NCBI RefSeq assembly: GCF_011742925.1
Contig: NZ_WAEL01000004.1
Location: forward strand, 1-64,000
Direction of reading: 5' to 3'
Length of the DNA stretch: 64,000 bases
Source of the DNA: Fibrivirga algicola
GTDB lineage: Bacteria > Bacteroidota > Bacteroidia > Cytophagales > Spirosomataceae
Made by a program: the position numbers and the translations under genes. The notes under the pieces are model-generated. The model saw nothing but the letters and a program-made list of their open reading frames with translations. It searched no databases and was not told the origin of the DNA. Below, one piece after another: positions 1 to 9,047 of the stretch; the first letter of the stretch is position 1, and every line of letters starts with the position of its first letter.

Positions 1-882
1 ACTGATGCCTGCCGTTGCGGGTGAAGTAACGGTGACGTTGTATGACTGCGTATCAACCTGTGTTGGATTACCTGAATCCGTAACCGTCAATGTAACCGTA
101 TACGTACCCAGACCGGCATAGGTATGCGTGGGTGTGGCACCACTCCCAGCGGGCGATCCGTCACCAAAATTCCAGGAGTAAGTTACTGGAGGTGTACCAC
201 CCGTTGTAGAACTTGAAAACGAAAATACCTGAGATCCATTAGCGGCGGGGCAAGCTCCTGCGAAGCTAAAATTGGCCGTGAGTGGTTCTACGATATCTAT
301 CGGTAATGGGTAATAAAAACATTTGGGCGTGATATCCGTACAATTGATTGACCCATCGCTGTTTTTATAATAGCTACAGACGCTCACCCCAACGTTCTTC
401 TCCTGCCTGGAAGACCAGGCTGTAAATACATTACTCAGAGAGATGTTCGTCCCGCAGGTGTAGTGAATCGGCTGAGCAATAAGTATGCTCTGTAACCCAG
501 AAGTGAATGTACGATCAATACATTCTTCGATAGCACCAATTTTTGCGCCACCCAGATAAATATCACCGGTGATGTAAAAGCCGTACCGTTCATTCGCATT
601 TACATCAACTGTAATCTTCATATATGCCGTTACAGTTGTTCCCGGTGTGCAACCGGGCGTTAATAAATTACCCTGCTCATCAACTAATACCACTGTCTTT
701 ACAGAGATATCATTAGATGTACAGTTTGAACAGGCAGATTGGCCATAGGCTACATTGGAGAAAACACTACTAATGAAGCAACATAAAATAAATAGACATG
801 TAGCTACTCGCCTGAATTTGTAGCTACTCAAGTGTACCTGATTCAGTACAGTCCACAAGGATGGAGGGTTCACGTATTTCAT
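1..882 (-). CDS. Secreted PKD-domain protein, C-terminus beyond window
   Basis: Only the first 294 codons are present; the frame is still open at the window edge. The ATG at 882 is followed by a tail of about 25 residues, then a hydrophobic export segment (about residues 27-46) ending near YGQS. Residues 50-200 form a Cys-rich region of unknown fold with CSNC and several later Cys. Residues about 201-288 are a PKD domain, with WNFGDG at 238-243 and TYTVTLTVTD at 260-269. PKD domains are Ig-like modules common in Bacteroidota surface proteins; they often repeat, so more may follow. The downstream partner and exact role cannot be seen. An adhesin or extracellular enzyme is possible. Confidence 0.85.
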   Translation of the reverse strand, partial: MKYVNPPSLWTVLNQVHLSSYKFRRVATCLFILCCFISSVFSNVAYGQSACSNCTSNDISVKTVVLVDEQGNLLTPGCTPGTTVTAYMKITVDVNANERYGFYITGDIYLGGAKIGAIEECIDRTFTSGLQSILIAQPIHYTCGTNISLSNVFTAWSSRQEKNVGVSVCSYYKNSDGSINCTDITPKCFYYPLPIDIVEPLTANFSFAGACPAANGSQVFSFSSSTTGGTPPVTYSWNFGDGSPAGSGATPTHTYAGLGTYTVTLTVTDSGNPTQVDTQSYNVTVTSPATAGIS

Positions 883-1377
883 AACTTAGACATGTTTAGT
901 TTAAAACCATGAGCAGTTTTACTAGCATCAAAGTTTAAGTATTATTCTAAGTTTTGAGAACTGGCTTTACTAAGCGGCAACGTTTATCATAATCTATATA
1001 CGGTATCATAATTACCTATATTTCAATGTTTTGACATGTCATACTTGGGTTACATAATTTACAATACTTTCATAAAAAGTCAACAAATACTTAGTTTATC
1101 ATATCATAATTCATGAATAAAGGGGTTTATGGTCACTTACTAATTAAGTGACCATAAACCCCTTTATTCATGAATTATTTTTCCGCGAAAAGGTATACTG
1201 TTAGCTAAAAATTTGGCGAAGATGGCTACTTGTTTATCCCTTTTTTTCTAATTAATCAGCTTATTTATTGTAAACGTTTTACCACGTGTATAAAACAGCC
1301 TAACTGTTCATGCATATTGGTAGGCCACCCCGGCAAAACCGTACAGTCTTAGCTACCTACTAGCAGCTGAATAGTAG
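883..1377. other. AT-rich intergenic region
   Basis: This 495-base stretch separates two minus-strand genes. It is clearly AT-richer than its surroundings and contains the long hairpin at 1106-1178. The part nearest the PKD gene probably carries that gene's promoter. No convincing ORF or RNA gene was seen. Confidence 0.6.
1106..1178. terminator. Perfect 34-bp hairpin, terminator-like
   Basis: The arms 1106-1139 and 1145-1178 are exact reverse complements, separated by the 5-base loop CTAAT. It lies downstream of the TerB-like gene and upstream of the PKD gene, both on the minus strand, so it could end transcription of the former. The stem is far longer than a usual intrinsic terminator. Confidence 0.6.
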
Positions 1378-1755
1378 CTATAAACGGCGTAAATCGCGTC
1401 GAAAACGTTGAATCATCGCGTGTTCTTTCTGCGATGTATCATCGTGTGCAGTAGCAATTTGTTGCAGAATAGATACAAAATGCTTTTTTGTCCCTTCCGT
1501 CAACTGATGACGCTGGTGAGCAAATCGGCGCATTGCAAAAGCATACGCTTCCTCAACAGTTTCGTCATAATCTTCCCGAAGCATTAGTGCGTAGAGCGCC
1601 AATGAACCGTGCGGTTCATTGACCAAAATTTCCTTGGCCAATTGCATTTCTTCCAACTGTAGGCGACCATCAGCCTTGGCGAGGGCATAGATCATACTGC
1701 CAAGGCCTAGATACAGGTCAGGATTTTCGGTCTCAGTGTTCATCTGTAATTCCAT
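1378..1755 (-). CDS. TerB-like domain protein
   Basis: A soluble, helical 125-residue protein. The segment LGLGSMIYALAKADGRL followed by EEMQLAKEIL matches the start of the TerB/tellurite-resistance helical domain, where acidic residues bind metal in the founding family. The rest (EEAYAFAMRRF and a basic C-terminus) fits the remaining helices. A second ATG four codons in (1743) is an equally good start. Single-domain TerB proteins in Bacteroidota are mostly uncharacterised, and there is no ter gene cluster nearby, so a role in tellurite resistance is not implied. Confidence 0.65.
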   Translation of the reverse strand: MELQMNTETENPDLYLGLGSMIYALAKADGRLQLEEMQLAKEILVNEPHGSLALYALMLREDYDETVEEAYAFAMRRFAHQRHQLTEGTKKHFVSILQQIATAHDDTSQKEHAMIQRFRRDLRRL

Positions 1756-1871
1756 TTAGTGTGCTCAGCCTGTTCATTTGTTTATGACTGGCTGCTACCT
1801 CACAAAGATTAGATGAACAGGTTAGGCCTGAATTAGGCTTATGTTAGAACGCAATTAGAACGGGCAGCACC

Positions 1872-3236
1872 TTATCGTTGGGGTAACGTGATCTTGAACA
1901 TCGTACCAAAACCATCCTCCGATTCTACTTCGATCTGGCCCTGGTGTAGATGAACAATTCGCTGGGTGAGTGATAAACCGACGCCATGACCAGCCACGCC
2001 CTTAGCGTTGGTGCCACGCCAGAACGGTTTGAACAAGTGTGGCAACTCGTCGGCCCCAATCGTTTTTCCCTGATTATGAAGCCGAATCACGACAGCGTTT
2101 TTGTGATGACCAAGATGCACCAGCACCCGATGATCGGGCGAGAATTTACCGCCGTTCTCAAACAGGTTGATGAGTACAGTATACAGGAGCGACTCGCTTC
2201 CCGTAAGTTGCCAATCAGCAGTTTGGTCAGGTACGTCATCGAGCATCACTACGATCTGATAGTCAGGATGAACACGCAGTACCTCCGCTCTGGCTTTCCA
2301 GAGCAACTCGTCAAGCGCAAACGGAGCCACCCGCACGGCCGACACATCGACACCAATTTGAGCCAGCGACAGCAACCCATTTGCCAACCGAGCCAATCCC
2401 CGCACATCATCGAGCACCGAGGCGATAGTACTCCGTAGTTCAGCAGGATCTTCGTCGGCCATCAGCGACACCTCCAGTTGTCCAGAGATAGCGGTAAGCG
2501 GGGTACGTAATTCATGCGAAGCGTGAGACACAAAAGCCTGCTGTGTCTGGAATGCATCCTGTAGCCGGTCAAGCATTTGATTGAATCGGCCCGATAGCTG
2601 GTCGATCTCATCCTCATCCGTACCGATGGGTAACCGTTCGCCCAGGTTCGTGGCAGTAATGCCATCAATCTGACCAATCACCCGGCGTAGAGGCTGTAAG
2701 CTACGCCCGGCAAAAAGCCAGCCTGCGGCAAACGTGGCCACTATGGCCAACAGGCAACCTATGGCGAGCAGCCGCCTGAAATTATACTGTTTGGTGAACC
2801 CGTATTTATCAACACCAGACGCAAATACTACGAAACTCGCTTGCTTATTGACAAAGACAGTACCCACAATTTCGCGATCGCCTTCACGCCAGTAGTATTC
2901 TTTCTCCTGGCGGACCCGATCGAGGGTTGCCTTGTTGATAGCCAGATAGTCTGTGCCACTTTCGTAGCGTATCTGATTTGTCTGGTCATAGATAATGATC
3001 TCCTCTTCGTTGAGTACCGTGAGGTGATTCAGATCGAGTAGTTTAAATAGGTTGGCGTCGATGGTTTTTCGTCCAAAAAGCAACTCAGCAGAAGAGAGTG
3101 CTTCTTCACGTAGTCGTTCATGAAATTCACGTTGTCGAAGTTGCCCCGCTACCACGTAGATTACCAGGCAAAAGACAAGCAACAACACTGAAACAATGCC
3201 CGTGAACCAGACCGTAAGGCGGAGACGTATGGTCAT
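1872..3236 (-). CDS. Membrane sensor histidine kinase
   Basis: 454 residues. Transmembrane helices at about 7-31 and 155-176 enclose a periplasmic sensor domain of about 120 residues. A HAMP linker follows (about 177-228), then the HisKA helix with phospho-acceptor His241 in SHELRTP, and a HATPase domain with an N-box-like NLFENGGKFSP and the nucleotide motif GHGVGLSL. It autophosphorylates and passes phosphate to the response regulator encoded 19 bases upstream in the same operon. The signal is unknown. The architecture resembles the QseC/CusS-like group but no specific orthologue can be named. Confidence 0.93.
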   Translation of the reverse strand: MTIRLRLTVWFTGIVSVLLLVFCLVIYVVAGQLRQREFHERLREEALSSAELLFGRKTIDANLFKLLDLNHLTVLNEEEIIIYDQTNQIRYESGTDYLAINKATLDRVRQEKEYYWREGDREIVGTVFVNKQASFVVFASGVDKYGFTKQYNFRRLLAIGCLLAIVATFAAGWLFAGRSLQPLRRVIGQIDGITATNLGERLPIGTDEDEIDQLSGRFNQMLDRLQDAFQTQQAFVSHASHELRTPLTAISGQLEVSLMADEDPAELRSTIASVLDDVRGLARLANGLLSLAQIGVDVSAVRVAPFALDELLWKARAEVLRVHPDYQIVVMLDDVPDQTADWQLTGSESLLYTVLINLFENGGKFSPDHRVLVHLGHHKNAVVIRLHNQGKTIGADELPHLFKPFWRGTNAKGVAGHGVGLSLTQRIVHLHQGQIEVESEDGFGTMFKITLPQR

Positions 3237-3255
3237 GCTGGCCGACTTTTAAGGC

Positions 3256-3945
3256 TTATTTTTCCTTCAGCGTGTAGCCCATTCCAATGACCGTGTGCAG
3301 GAGTTTATTGGCATAAGGCTTATCAATTTTATTTCGCAGGTAGTTGATATACACGTCGATTACATTCGTTCCGGTATCAAAATTTATATCCCAGACGTGT
3401 TCGGCAATATCGAGTCGCGACAACACCCGGCCTGCGTTGCGCATCAGGTAATCGAGCAGGGCATACTCGCGGGCTGTCAACTCGATCGTTTGCCCCTGTC
3501 GACGAGCCACTTTTGCTGACCGGTCTAGTTCCAGATCGGCCAAGCGGAGGATAGGTTCTGTAATTTCAGTAGAAGCCGACCGGCGCAAGAGGGCTTTAAT
3601 CCGGGCAAAGAGCTCCATAAACTCAAATGGCTTAGCCAAATAATCGTCGGCACCGGCTTCAAAGCCCAACAGCTTGTCGTTGGTCGAATCAAGGGCGGTC
3701 AGCATCAAGATAGGGATACGCTCGTGCTTAATGCGGGCATATTCAGCCAAGTCGAGGCCACTCAATATGGGTAGATTGACATCCAGAATCAGCAAGTCGT
3801 AGCGATTCTCGCCAATCAGCCGCTTTCCCTCGCGACCATCGTGGGCCACGTCGACAAAATAGTTTTGCGTTTCAAGCCCTCTTTTCAGCGCGGTGGCTAC
3901 TTTAACTTCATCTTCTACAACAAGCAGGTGCGGTTTAATGGGCAT
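3256..3945 (-). CDS. OmpR-family response regulator
   Basis: Receiver domain (about 6-118) with the acidic pair ED at 11-12, phospho-acceptor Asp55 in LILDVNLP, a Thr in MLTALD and Lys in YLAKPF. It is followed by an OmpR-type winged helix with the ELTAREYALLDYLMR and VIDVYINYLRNKID segments. An ATG at 3945 is preferred to the in-frame GTG at 3951. It is the first gene of a two-gene operon with the histidine kinase and likely regulates its own operon and unknown targets. Confidence 0.95.
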   Translation of the reverse strand: MPIKPHLLVVEDEVKVATALKRGLETQNYFVDVAHDGREGKRLIGENRYDLLILDVNLPILSGLDLAEYARIKHERIPILMLTALDSTNDKLLGFEAGADDYLAKPFEFMELFARIKALLRRSASTEITEPILRLADLELDRSAKVARRQGQTIELTAREYALLDYLMRNAGRVLSRLDIAEHVWDINFDTGTNVIDVYINYLRNKIDKPYANKLLHTVIGMGYTLKEK

Positions 3946-4000
3946 AATCACGACAGTTCACGAACGTATATTGATTGTTGAACCGATTCAAAACCACAAA

Positions 4001-4441
4001 CTACTCACCTCGCCGACGCATCTCACTCTGTCGCATCGGCATAGAATCAACGATGCGAAACAACTCAGCGGGGCCAACCGGCGTTGCAAAGCGTTGCTTT
4101 ACACCACCGTCTTTCCCAATCAGGTACGTCATAAACCGGGCCGATGCAGGTAGCTGCCGGTCGCCACCACGCAGGTACTGTTTGTCGACCGCCAACAGAT
4201 CAGCACCCACTGCGATAATCAGCTCAAAATCACGTTCAGCTAATCCCTTTTGCTGTTCAGCCAGGAGTTTTCGTTGCTTTTGTAGATCGGCGGCCCCATT
4301 CGTTTGGGCATAGACCAGGATAACCCGGTGCTTCCACCGGTTGGACACTACGTTTGCTTCAAGTGTTGTGGGGTCGGATGCCGGGCTCTTACCGAAAAAG
4401 CTCATAAACAGGGTAACGAGGAAAATGGAAGCGTGGGCCAT
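4001..4441 (-). CDS. DUF4174-domain protein
   Basis: 146 residues with a short hydrophobic N-terminus (about 3-17) that may act as an export signal or anchor. The core (HRVILVYAQTN, FELIIAVGAD, YLIGKDGGVKQRF) matches DUF4174, a thioredoxin-like family without known enzymatic activity; no CXXC is present. It is followed by a Met/Arg-rich tail. It may share a transcript with the two-component genes downstream, but nothing links them functionally. Confidence 0.75.
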   Translation of the reverse strand: MAHASIFLVTLFMSFFGKSPASDPTTLEANVVSNRWKHRVILVYAQTNGAADLQKQRKLLAEQQKGLAERDFELIIAVGADLLAVDKQYLRGGDRQLPASARFMTYLIGKDGGVKQRFATPVGPAELFRIVDSMPMRQSEMRRRGE

Positions 4442-4496
4442 AACTAACAGACAGACAATAGGGTACTGAACAACCCGTGGGCAAGTAAACAGACAA

Positions 4497-4877
4497 CTAA
4501 TCGAATAAACTTTCTGACCGCTCCAGCATCAGTATAGACGACTGCGGCACAATCACATAGGCGGTTCCCTCATAACTCAGCTCAATGGCATTGCGTTGCA
4601 GGTAAATGGCCACGTCGCCCTCCTGCGCCTGCAACGGCATGTATTTTACCCGTTCTTCAGTTTCTTTCCAGGGTTCATCATCAACCGCCGCCGGAATCGG
4701 ATAGCCGGGCCCTACTTTCACTACGTACCCAGACTGCACCTGCTCTTTTTCCTGAACAGTAGGTGGTAAGTACAGGCCCGAAGAGGTACGTTCACTCGCC
4801 GATTTGGGTTTAATCAGCACACGGTCGCCTACAACCAGCAGGCGAGTCAATTTATTGTCAGGTGTGATATTTAGCAT
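4497..4877 (-). CDS. GroES-like co-chaperone family protein
   Basis: 126 residues from the ATG at 4877 (an upstream GTG at 4895 is less likely). It has the Cpn10 beta-barrel hallmarks GDRVLIKP near the N-terminus, SGLYLPP in the mobile-loop region, VVKVGPG, and a final IVPQSSILML. An insertion of about 25 residues around the middle (PWKETEERVKY) and the absence of a groEL neighbour set it apart from true groES. Such divergent GroES-fold proteins are common in Bacteroidota and their role is unknown. Adjacent genes are yidD and DUF4174. Confidence 0.8.
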   Translation of the reverse strand: MLNITPDNKLTRLLVVGDRVLIKPKSASERTSSGLYLPPTVQEKEQVQSGYVVKVGPGYPIPAAVDDEPWKETEERVKYMPLQAQEGDVAIYLQRNAIELSYEGTAYVIVPQSSILMLERSESLFD

Positions 4878-4975
4878 ACTCTTTTTAAGTTTCACGTACT
4901 CAGTGTCAGGTCATAACCAGCAGAATGAGCTGCCAGCAGAGAGATCAGCAACGCCACCTGAACCTGACCCTTTTA

Positions 4976-5185
4976 TCATGGGACCGGGTCATAGCCATGA
5001 GTTCCCCACGGATGGCAACGGGCAATGCGTTTTAAACCAAGCCAGCCTCCCTGAAGTGCACCGTGTTTCTGCACGGCCTCGATCATATACTGCGAGCAGG
5101 TAGGCGTATGACGGCAGGCATTGGGCAAGAAAGGAGAAATGGCGCCCTGGTATAAACGTACCAGGCCAACAAGGAGGTATTTCAT
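4976..5185 (-). CDS. yidD: Membrane protein insertion efficiency factor YidD
   Basis: 69 residues, the usual family length. It shows the conserved pattern [25 protein letters not shown], a Gly-rich turn, and the C-terminal CHPWG...GYDPVP. YidD is a small amphipathic protein at the inner membrane that assists YidC-dependent insertion. The common neighbours rnpA and yidC are absent; here it is divergent from lgt. Confidence 0.93.
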   Translation of the reverse strand: MKYLLVGLVRLYQGAISPFLPNACRHTPTCSQYMIEAVQKHGALQGGWLGLKRIARCHPWGTHGYDPVP

Positions 5186-5254
5186 GGTAGTGACTAGTTC
5201 ACCCGTTTTGGCAATTCCTACAGGGCGCGTACCATAGCGGGGATTAAAATCTGT

Positions 5255-5262
5255 CTATCTTT
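5255..5262 (+). promoter_or_regulatory. Probable -7 box of lgt promoter
   Basis: TATCTTTG matches the Bacteroidota -7 consensus TAnnTTTG and lies 46 bases before the preferred lgt ATG. A good -33 TTG element at the right distance was not found, so this rests on the -7 match and position. Confidence 0.4.
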
Positions 5263-5308
5263 GCCCATAACAATAAAAAGCGAGTTAGATTCCTCACTTC
5301 TCATACGA

Positions 5309-6157
5309 ATGCTTTCCTATATCCTCTGGGACGCCGATCCGGTATTATTCGCTGTCGATGCGTTCACCCTCTTTGGCATCAATTTCGGCCCGTTCGAAAT
5401 TCGCTGGTACGGACTACTCTTCGCCGCCGGCTTCTTACTTGGCATGCAAATCATGACCCATATCTTCCGAAAAGAGCGCAAGCCCCAGGAAGATCTCGAC
5501 GCGCTGCTGATCTTCATGGTTATTTCAACCGTACTTGGTGCCCGAATTGGCCATTACCTGTTTTATGAACCCGAAGTGCTGTTCCGTAATCCGCTGGAGG
5601 TAATTATGCCACCTTATCGCGGGCTGGCCAGTCATGGCGCGATCATCAGTATTATCACCGCACTGTGGCTCTATTCGCGTCGTAAATCGAGCCAGCTCAC
5701 CGGCCAGACTTTTTTGTGGACAGCCGATCGAATCGTTATTGTTGTTGCGCTGGCTGGCGCGTGCATTCGTATGGGTAACCTGATGAACCACGAAATTGTG
5801 GGGTTGCCTACTACGGTGCCCTGGGGCTTTATCTTCAAGTACAACAACGAATTCCCGGTGGGTCAGCCGCGCCATCCATCGCAACTCTACGAATCGATGT
5901 CATGTCTGGTTTTATTCTTCATCCTGTTCACCCTCTGGAATCGTATGAAAGAGAAAACACCAAGGGGCCTGCTACTCGGGATTTTTCTGATCTGGGTGTT
6001 TAGCCTCCGGTTCTTCTATGAATACCTGAAAGAAAACCAGGTGGCATTCGAGAACACATTGCCATTGAACATGGGGCAGATTTTGAGCATACCGGCGGTA
6101 TTGTTAGGAATTTTCTTTGTGCTGCAAAGTCGTCGCAACAAGTTACCCGTAGCCTAA
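5309..6157 (+). CDS. lgt: Prolipoprotein diacylglyceryl transferase
   Basis: 282 residues from the ATG at 5309; the TTG 48 bases upstream in frame is unlikely. A polytopic inner-membrane protein that transfers a diacylglyceryl group from phosphatidylglycerol to the lipobox Cys of lipoproteins. Family landmarks: FEIRWYGLLFAAGF near the N-terminus, RGLASHGA, IRMGNLMNHEIVG and RHPSQLYES, then closing membrane helices. Length is normal. A Rho-independent terminator follows at once. Lipoprotein-like genes elsewhere in the window (for example at 23146 and 26045) would be among its substrates. Confidence 0.96.
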   Translation: MLSYILWDADPVLFAVDAFTLFGINFGPFEIRWYGLLFAAGFLLGMQIMTHIFRKERKPQEDLDALLIFMVISTVLGARIGHYLFYEPEVLFRNPLEVIMPPYRGLASHGAIISIITALWLYSRRKSSQLTGQTFLWTADRIVIVVALAGACIRMGNLMNHEIVGLPTTVPWGFIFKYNNEFPVGQPRHPSQLYESMSCLVLFFILFTLWNRMKEKTPRGLLLGIFLIWVFSLRFFYEYLKENQVAFENTLPLNMGQILSIPAVLLGIFFVLQSRRNKLPVA

Positions 6158-6175
6158 CCCATACCTAAGTGAACT

Positions 6176-6209
6176 ATCCGGACCGAGGCTATCTTGGTCC
6201 GGATTTTTT
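6176..6209 (+). terminator. Intrinsic terminator after lgt
   Basis: Stem ATCCGGACC (6176-6184) / GGTCCGGAT (6196-6204) with an 11-base loop, followed by a run of T, 18 bases after the lgt stop. Confidence 0.85.
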
Positions 6210-6269
6210 GTATCCTACCTTTTACTGATAGAGTTGGCTTGTTCGAACAGGTGCCTGGCCTTTGGTCAC

Positions 6270-6854
6270 CTAGCTCCGTAGCTGTCTGTCCAGGTCAAGA
6301 ACCTGGGGAATGAGTAGCCGTGTTTCGCCATTATCCACAACGTAGTCGGCCAGTTGAAGGCGGGCCTCGTCGGTGATCTGCCGGTCGATGATGGCCCGTA
6401 TTTCAGCCTCGCTCCGTTGTGGGTCACGTTCTCGTATCCGTTCAACCCGGAGACTGAGCGGTGCAGTGACTACGATTACGGCATCCAGGTCATTTTGATC
6501 ACCAGCTGCCCGCATCAATGCGGCTTCTTTCAACACATACGGTGCCGACTGCTGACGTACCCAGCGATCAGTATCGGCGAAGACGCGGGGGTGAACCAAC
6601 GCGTTTAGAGCAGCCAGCCGATCGGGATTATTGAATACTTGTGACGCTACAAACGAACGATTATACCGGCCAGCTACATCGTAGGCATCCTTCCCCAGTA
6701 GCCGAATAATAGCTGATTTAAGGATTGGATCGTGCTGCGTCAGCCACTTGGCCCGCTCATCGGCTTCATAGACAGGAATACCCAGCAGCTTGAACAATTG
6801 GCAGACAACACTTTTACCAGCGCCAATCCCTCCTGTCACTCCAATCTTTTTCAT
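6270..6854 (-). CDS. coaE: Dephospho-CoA kinase
   Basis: 194 residues. The P-loop TGGIGAGKS at about 7-15 is followed by the family segments VYEADERAKWL, LIHPR-like LVHPRVF and VVTAPLSLRVERIRERD, then the lid region with IDRQITDEARLQLADYVVDN. It catalyses the last step of coenzyme A synthesis, phosphorylating the ribose 3'-OH of dephospho-CoA in the cytoplasm. It is convergent with lgt, and its own promoter lies in the AT-rich DNA before 6919. Confidence 0.95.
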   Translation of the reverse strand: MKKIGVTGGIGAGKSVVCQLFKLLGIPVYEADERAKWLTQHDPILKSAIIRLLGKDAYDVAGRYNRSFVASQVFNNPDRLAALNALVHPRVFADTDRWVRQQSAPYVLKEAALMRAAGDQNDLDAVIVVTAPLSLRVERIRERDPQRSEAEIRAIIDRQITDEARLQLADYVVDNGETRLLIPQVLDLDRQLRS

Positions 6855-7119
6855 AAAAATGACTAGTCGATTGCATTAAAAATATACCTACTTCTACGAA
6901 TGTGTAATTTAAGCACCGATGGATAAATCGATTTTAGATAATCATTTGATTCAGTTCGATTTAGCTATAAACTTAGAAGCATATACAGATTATAGAGTTA
7001 CTACCTCTCAATTAATATTACTTCCAGTCTATAAACAAACTTCGCAAAACCCTTTTACGATATGTGTCCATTGGTTTACTTCGTACTTTCACCAAACTAA
7101 CTCATTCTACTATGTGATT

Positions 7120-7674
7120 ATGACAGCCTCAGTCGCCAAAGATGAAGACCTGATACGTATGTATCTGTCAACTCAAAAAAACAAGTACTTTGAAACGCTG
7201 TATCAGCGGTACGCGAATAAAGTCTTCCGACGATGTTACTCACTCACCAAGTGCAGCGCCAAAGCGGAAGATTTTACACACGACATTTTTCTACGAGTTC
7301 ACTCAAACCTCAACAACTTCAAAGAACGCTCTACTTTTTCAACCTGGCTGTATTCTATTTCCTACAACTATTGTATGGATCAAATCAGACAAGGTAACCG
7401 ATTGCCAACAGTAACTATTGACGAAGAACTGGCCCAATTGATTGCCGACGAGTCGGAGACCGACAACCGGGAAGAACAGCTTCAAGTCCTTACACTCGCC
7501 ATTCAGACAATCACTGCTGAAGAGATCAAGTTGATCCAGCTAAAATACGAGCAGGACCTTGACATTAAAGAAATTGCCGAGCGGTACAACTTAAAAGACA
7601 GCGCAGTAAAGATGCGCCTGAAACGTACCCGAGATAAGATTCGAGACCAATACACATACCGTCTGAATCTATAA
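7120..7674 (+). CDS. ECF-type RNA polymerase sigma factor
   Basis: 184 residues from the ATG at 7120 (MTASVAKDEDLI). The frame is open 67 codons further upstream, but that part is AT-rich and does not look like sigma-factor sequence. Region 2 runs from about 25 to 95 (FETLYQRYANKVFRRC, AEDFTHDIFLRV, STFSTWLYSISYN). Region 4 (about 125-180) carries a helix-turn-helix, DLDIKEIAERYNLKDSAVKMRLKRTRDKI. No adjacent anti-sigma factor is present: the downstream gene encodes a secreted kinase-like protein. The target regulon is unknown. Confidence 0.92.
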   Translation: MTASVAKDEDLIRMYLSTQKNKYFETLYQRYANKVFRRCYSLTKCSAKAEDFTHDIFLRVHSNLNNFKERSTFSTWLYSISYNYCMDQIRQGNRLPTVTIDEELAQLIADESETDNREEQLQVLTLAIQTITAEEIKLIQLKYEQDLDIKEIAERYNLKDSAVKMRLKRTRDKIRDQYTYRLNL

Positions 7675-7908
7675 GTAGTCCAGAACGTGCCTCCGTGATT
7701 TGTGTTGTGTGCCGATAAGCTGGCACAAGCCTCCTTCACAGATCGGGCGGAGAACGTAGCCCTGCAAATTAACTCCTCCCCACACCTCGTCAACTGGCGG
7801 GGCAGGTAAGGTGGCTTTATGTACTGGCTGCCGAACGAGTAATTATTCAAGTGCCCTTTGGTTGGTATGTTGCGTTCATTTACGGCTTGTGCTGTAACTT
7901 GAGCACCT

Positions 7909-9033
7909 ATGAAACTGACCGCCCAACTCCGTCTGCATAGTTGTCTTTTCCTGCTGGTTTGGCCGGGCCTGCTTGTTGCCCAATCTACCCAAAACAGCCA
8001 TCTTCCCGGGCTGCCAACTGCTGCCGACAGTGCCGCAGCCACGAGTAAAAACCCAGACTTATTCGGTCGTGAAGACCCACTTACGTTTACGCTTACAGCC
8101 CGGATGCAGCGTATTGTAACCGACCGTACGAAACCCAAGACTGATTCTCTGGCGGTAAAACACCCTGCCCTGCTCACTTATTATGACCAGACGAAGGGTG
8201 AATCAACAGCCCTACCACTCTCACTGATTGTACGAGGTAATTTTCGTCGCAATGCCAACAACTGCGACTTTCCACCATTGTACCTCGACTTTCCCAAGAA
8301 AAAAACGAAGAATACCCAGTTTGCTAAACAAAACAAACTGAAGCTGGTCACCCATTGTCAGGCCGAAGATTACGTCGTACGCGAGTACCTGATCTACAAA
8401 CTGTACAACCAGCTTACTAACCTGAGTTTTAGAGCCAGACTGGCTCGGGTGAGTTACGTTGACTCGCTCAGAAAACGCCCTACGGAGACTCGTTGGGGTT
8501 TTCTGATTGAGGATGAAGACGATGTGGCCAAACGAAATAAGTTAGTGGAAGTAAAACAGGGCATTGAAACCGGAGCCGCCGATTCACTATCGATGGCCCG
8601 GTTGGCCGTATTTGAATTTATGATTGGTAACATCGACTGGTCATCGGTCTACCGCCACAACATCCGCATCCTAAGTGGCCCCGGCTACACCAAACCCGTC
8701 GTTGTTCCCTACGACTTCGATCATGCCGCGCTGGTCGATGCCCCCTATGCCCAGGCACTCGAACCCGACAATACAACAGGGGTGCCCGAACGATACTATC
8801 GCGGTCCACTCTATCCCGGCTGGCTGCTCAAGAAGGTGTTTACTGAATTCAATACCCTGAAGCCAACGTTTTATGGCCTGTACGAATCAGAGAAACGATT
8901 AAACAGGGCATACGTGAAACAGACGCTCAAATTCCTCGACGCATTTTACGCGCTGATCAACGATCCCGCCGCCGTCAAGAGTAACTTCTTCAACGGCGAT
9001 GAAAAAGGTCGGCTCTTCAGTAGCTTCCATTAA
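7909..9033 (+). CDS. Secreted protein with kinase-like motifs, first of tandem pair
   Basis: 374 residues with a signal peptide (about 1-25, ending LLVAQS). The body matches a Bacteroidota hypothetical-protein family: TLTARMQRI, a VRGNFRR strand, FPPLYLDFP, KLKLVTHC, EYLIYKLYNQLT, then IGNIDWSSVYRHN and VPYDFDH. GN.DW...HN followed by YDFD resembles the catalytic and metal-binding residues of HipA/CotH-like kinases; this is my inference from spacing and residue type. The protein would act in the periplasm or outside the cell. It is followed after 14 bases by a paralogue of the same layout, suggesting a recent duplication. Confidence 0.75.
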   Translation: MKLTAQLRLHSCLFLLVWPGLLVAQSTQNSHLPGLPTAADSAAATSKNPDLFGREDPLTFTLTARMQRIVTDRTKPKTDSLAVKHPALLTYYDQTKGESTALPLSLIVRGNFRRNANNCDFPPLYLDFPKKKTKNTQFAKQNKLKLVTHCQAEDYVVREYLIYKLYNQLTNLSFRARLARVSYVDSLRKRPTETRWGFLIEDEDDVAKRNKLVEVKQGIETGAADSLSMARLAVFEFMIGNIDWSSVYRHNIRILSGPGYTKPVVVPYDFDHAALVDAPYAQALEPDNTTGVPERYYRGPLYPGWLLKKVFTEFNTLKPTFYGLYESEKRLNRAYVKQTLKFLDAFYALINDPAAVKSNFFNGDEKGRLFSSFH

Positions 9034-9047
9034 CCAACCCACACCCC

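Noticed and set aside
1378-1755. Tellurite resistance locus
   Set aside because: A single TerB-like domain protein without terC, terD or terZ nearby is not evidence of tellurite resistance.
6919-7119. 67-codon N-terminal extension of the sigma factor
   Set aside because: AT-rich, no family resemblance, and an ATG at 7120 gives a normal sigma-factor N-terminus; the stretch is more likely promoter DNA.
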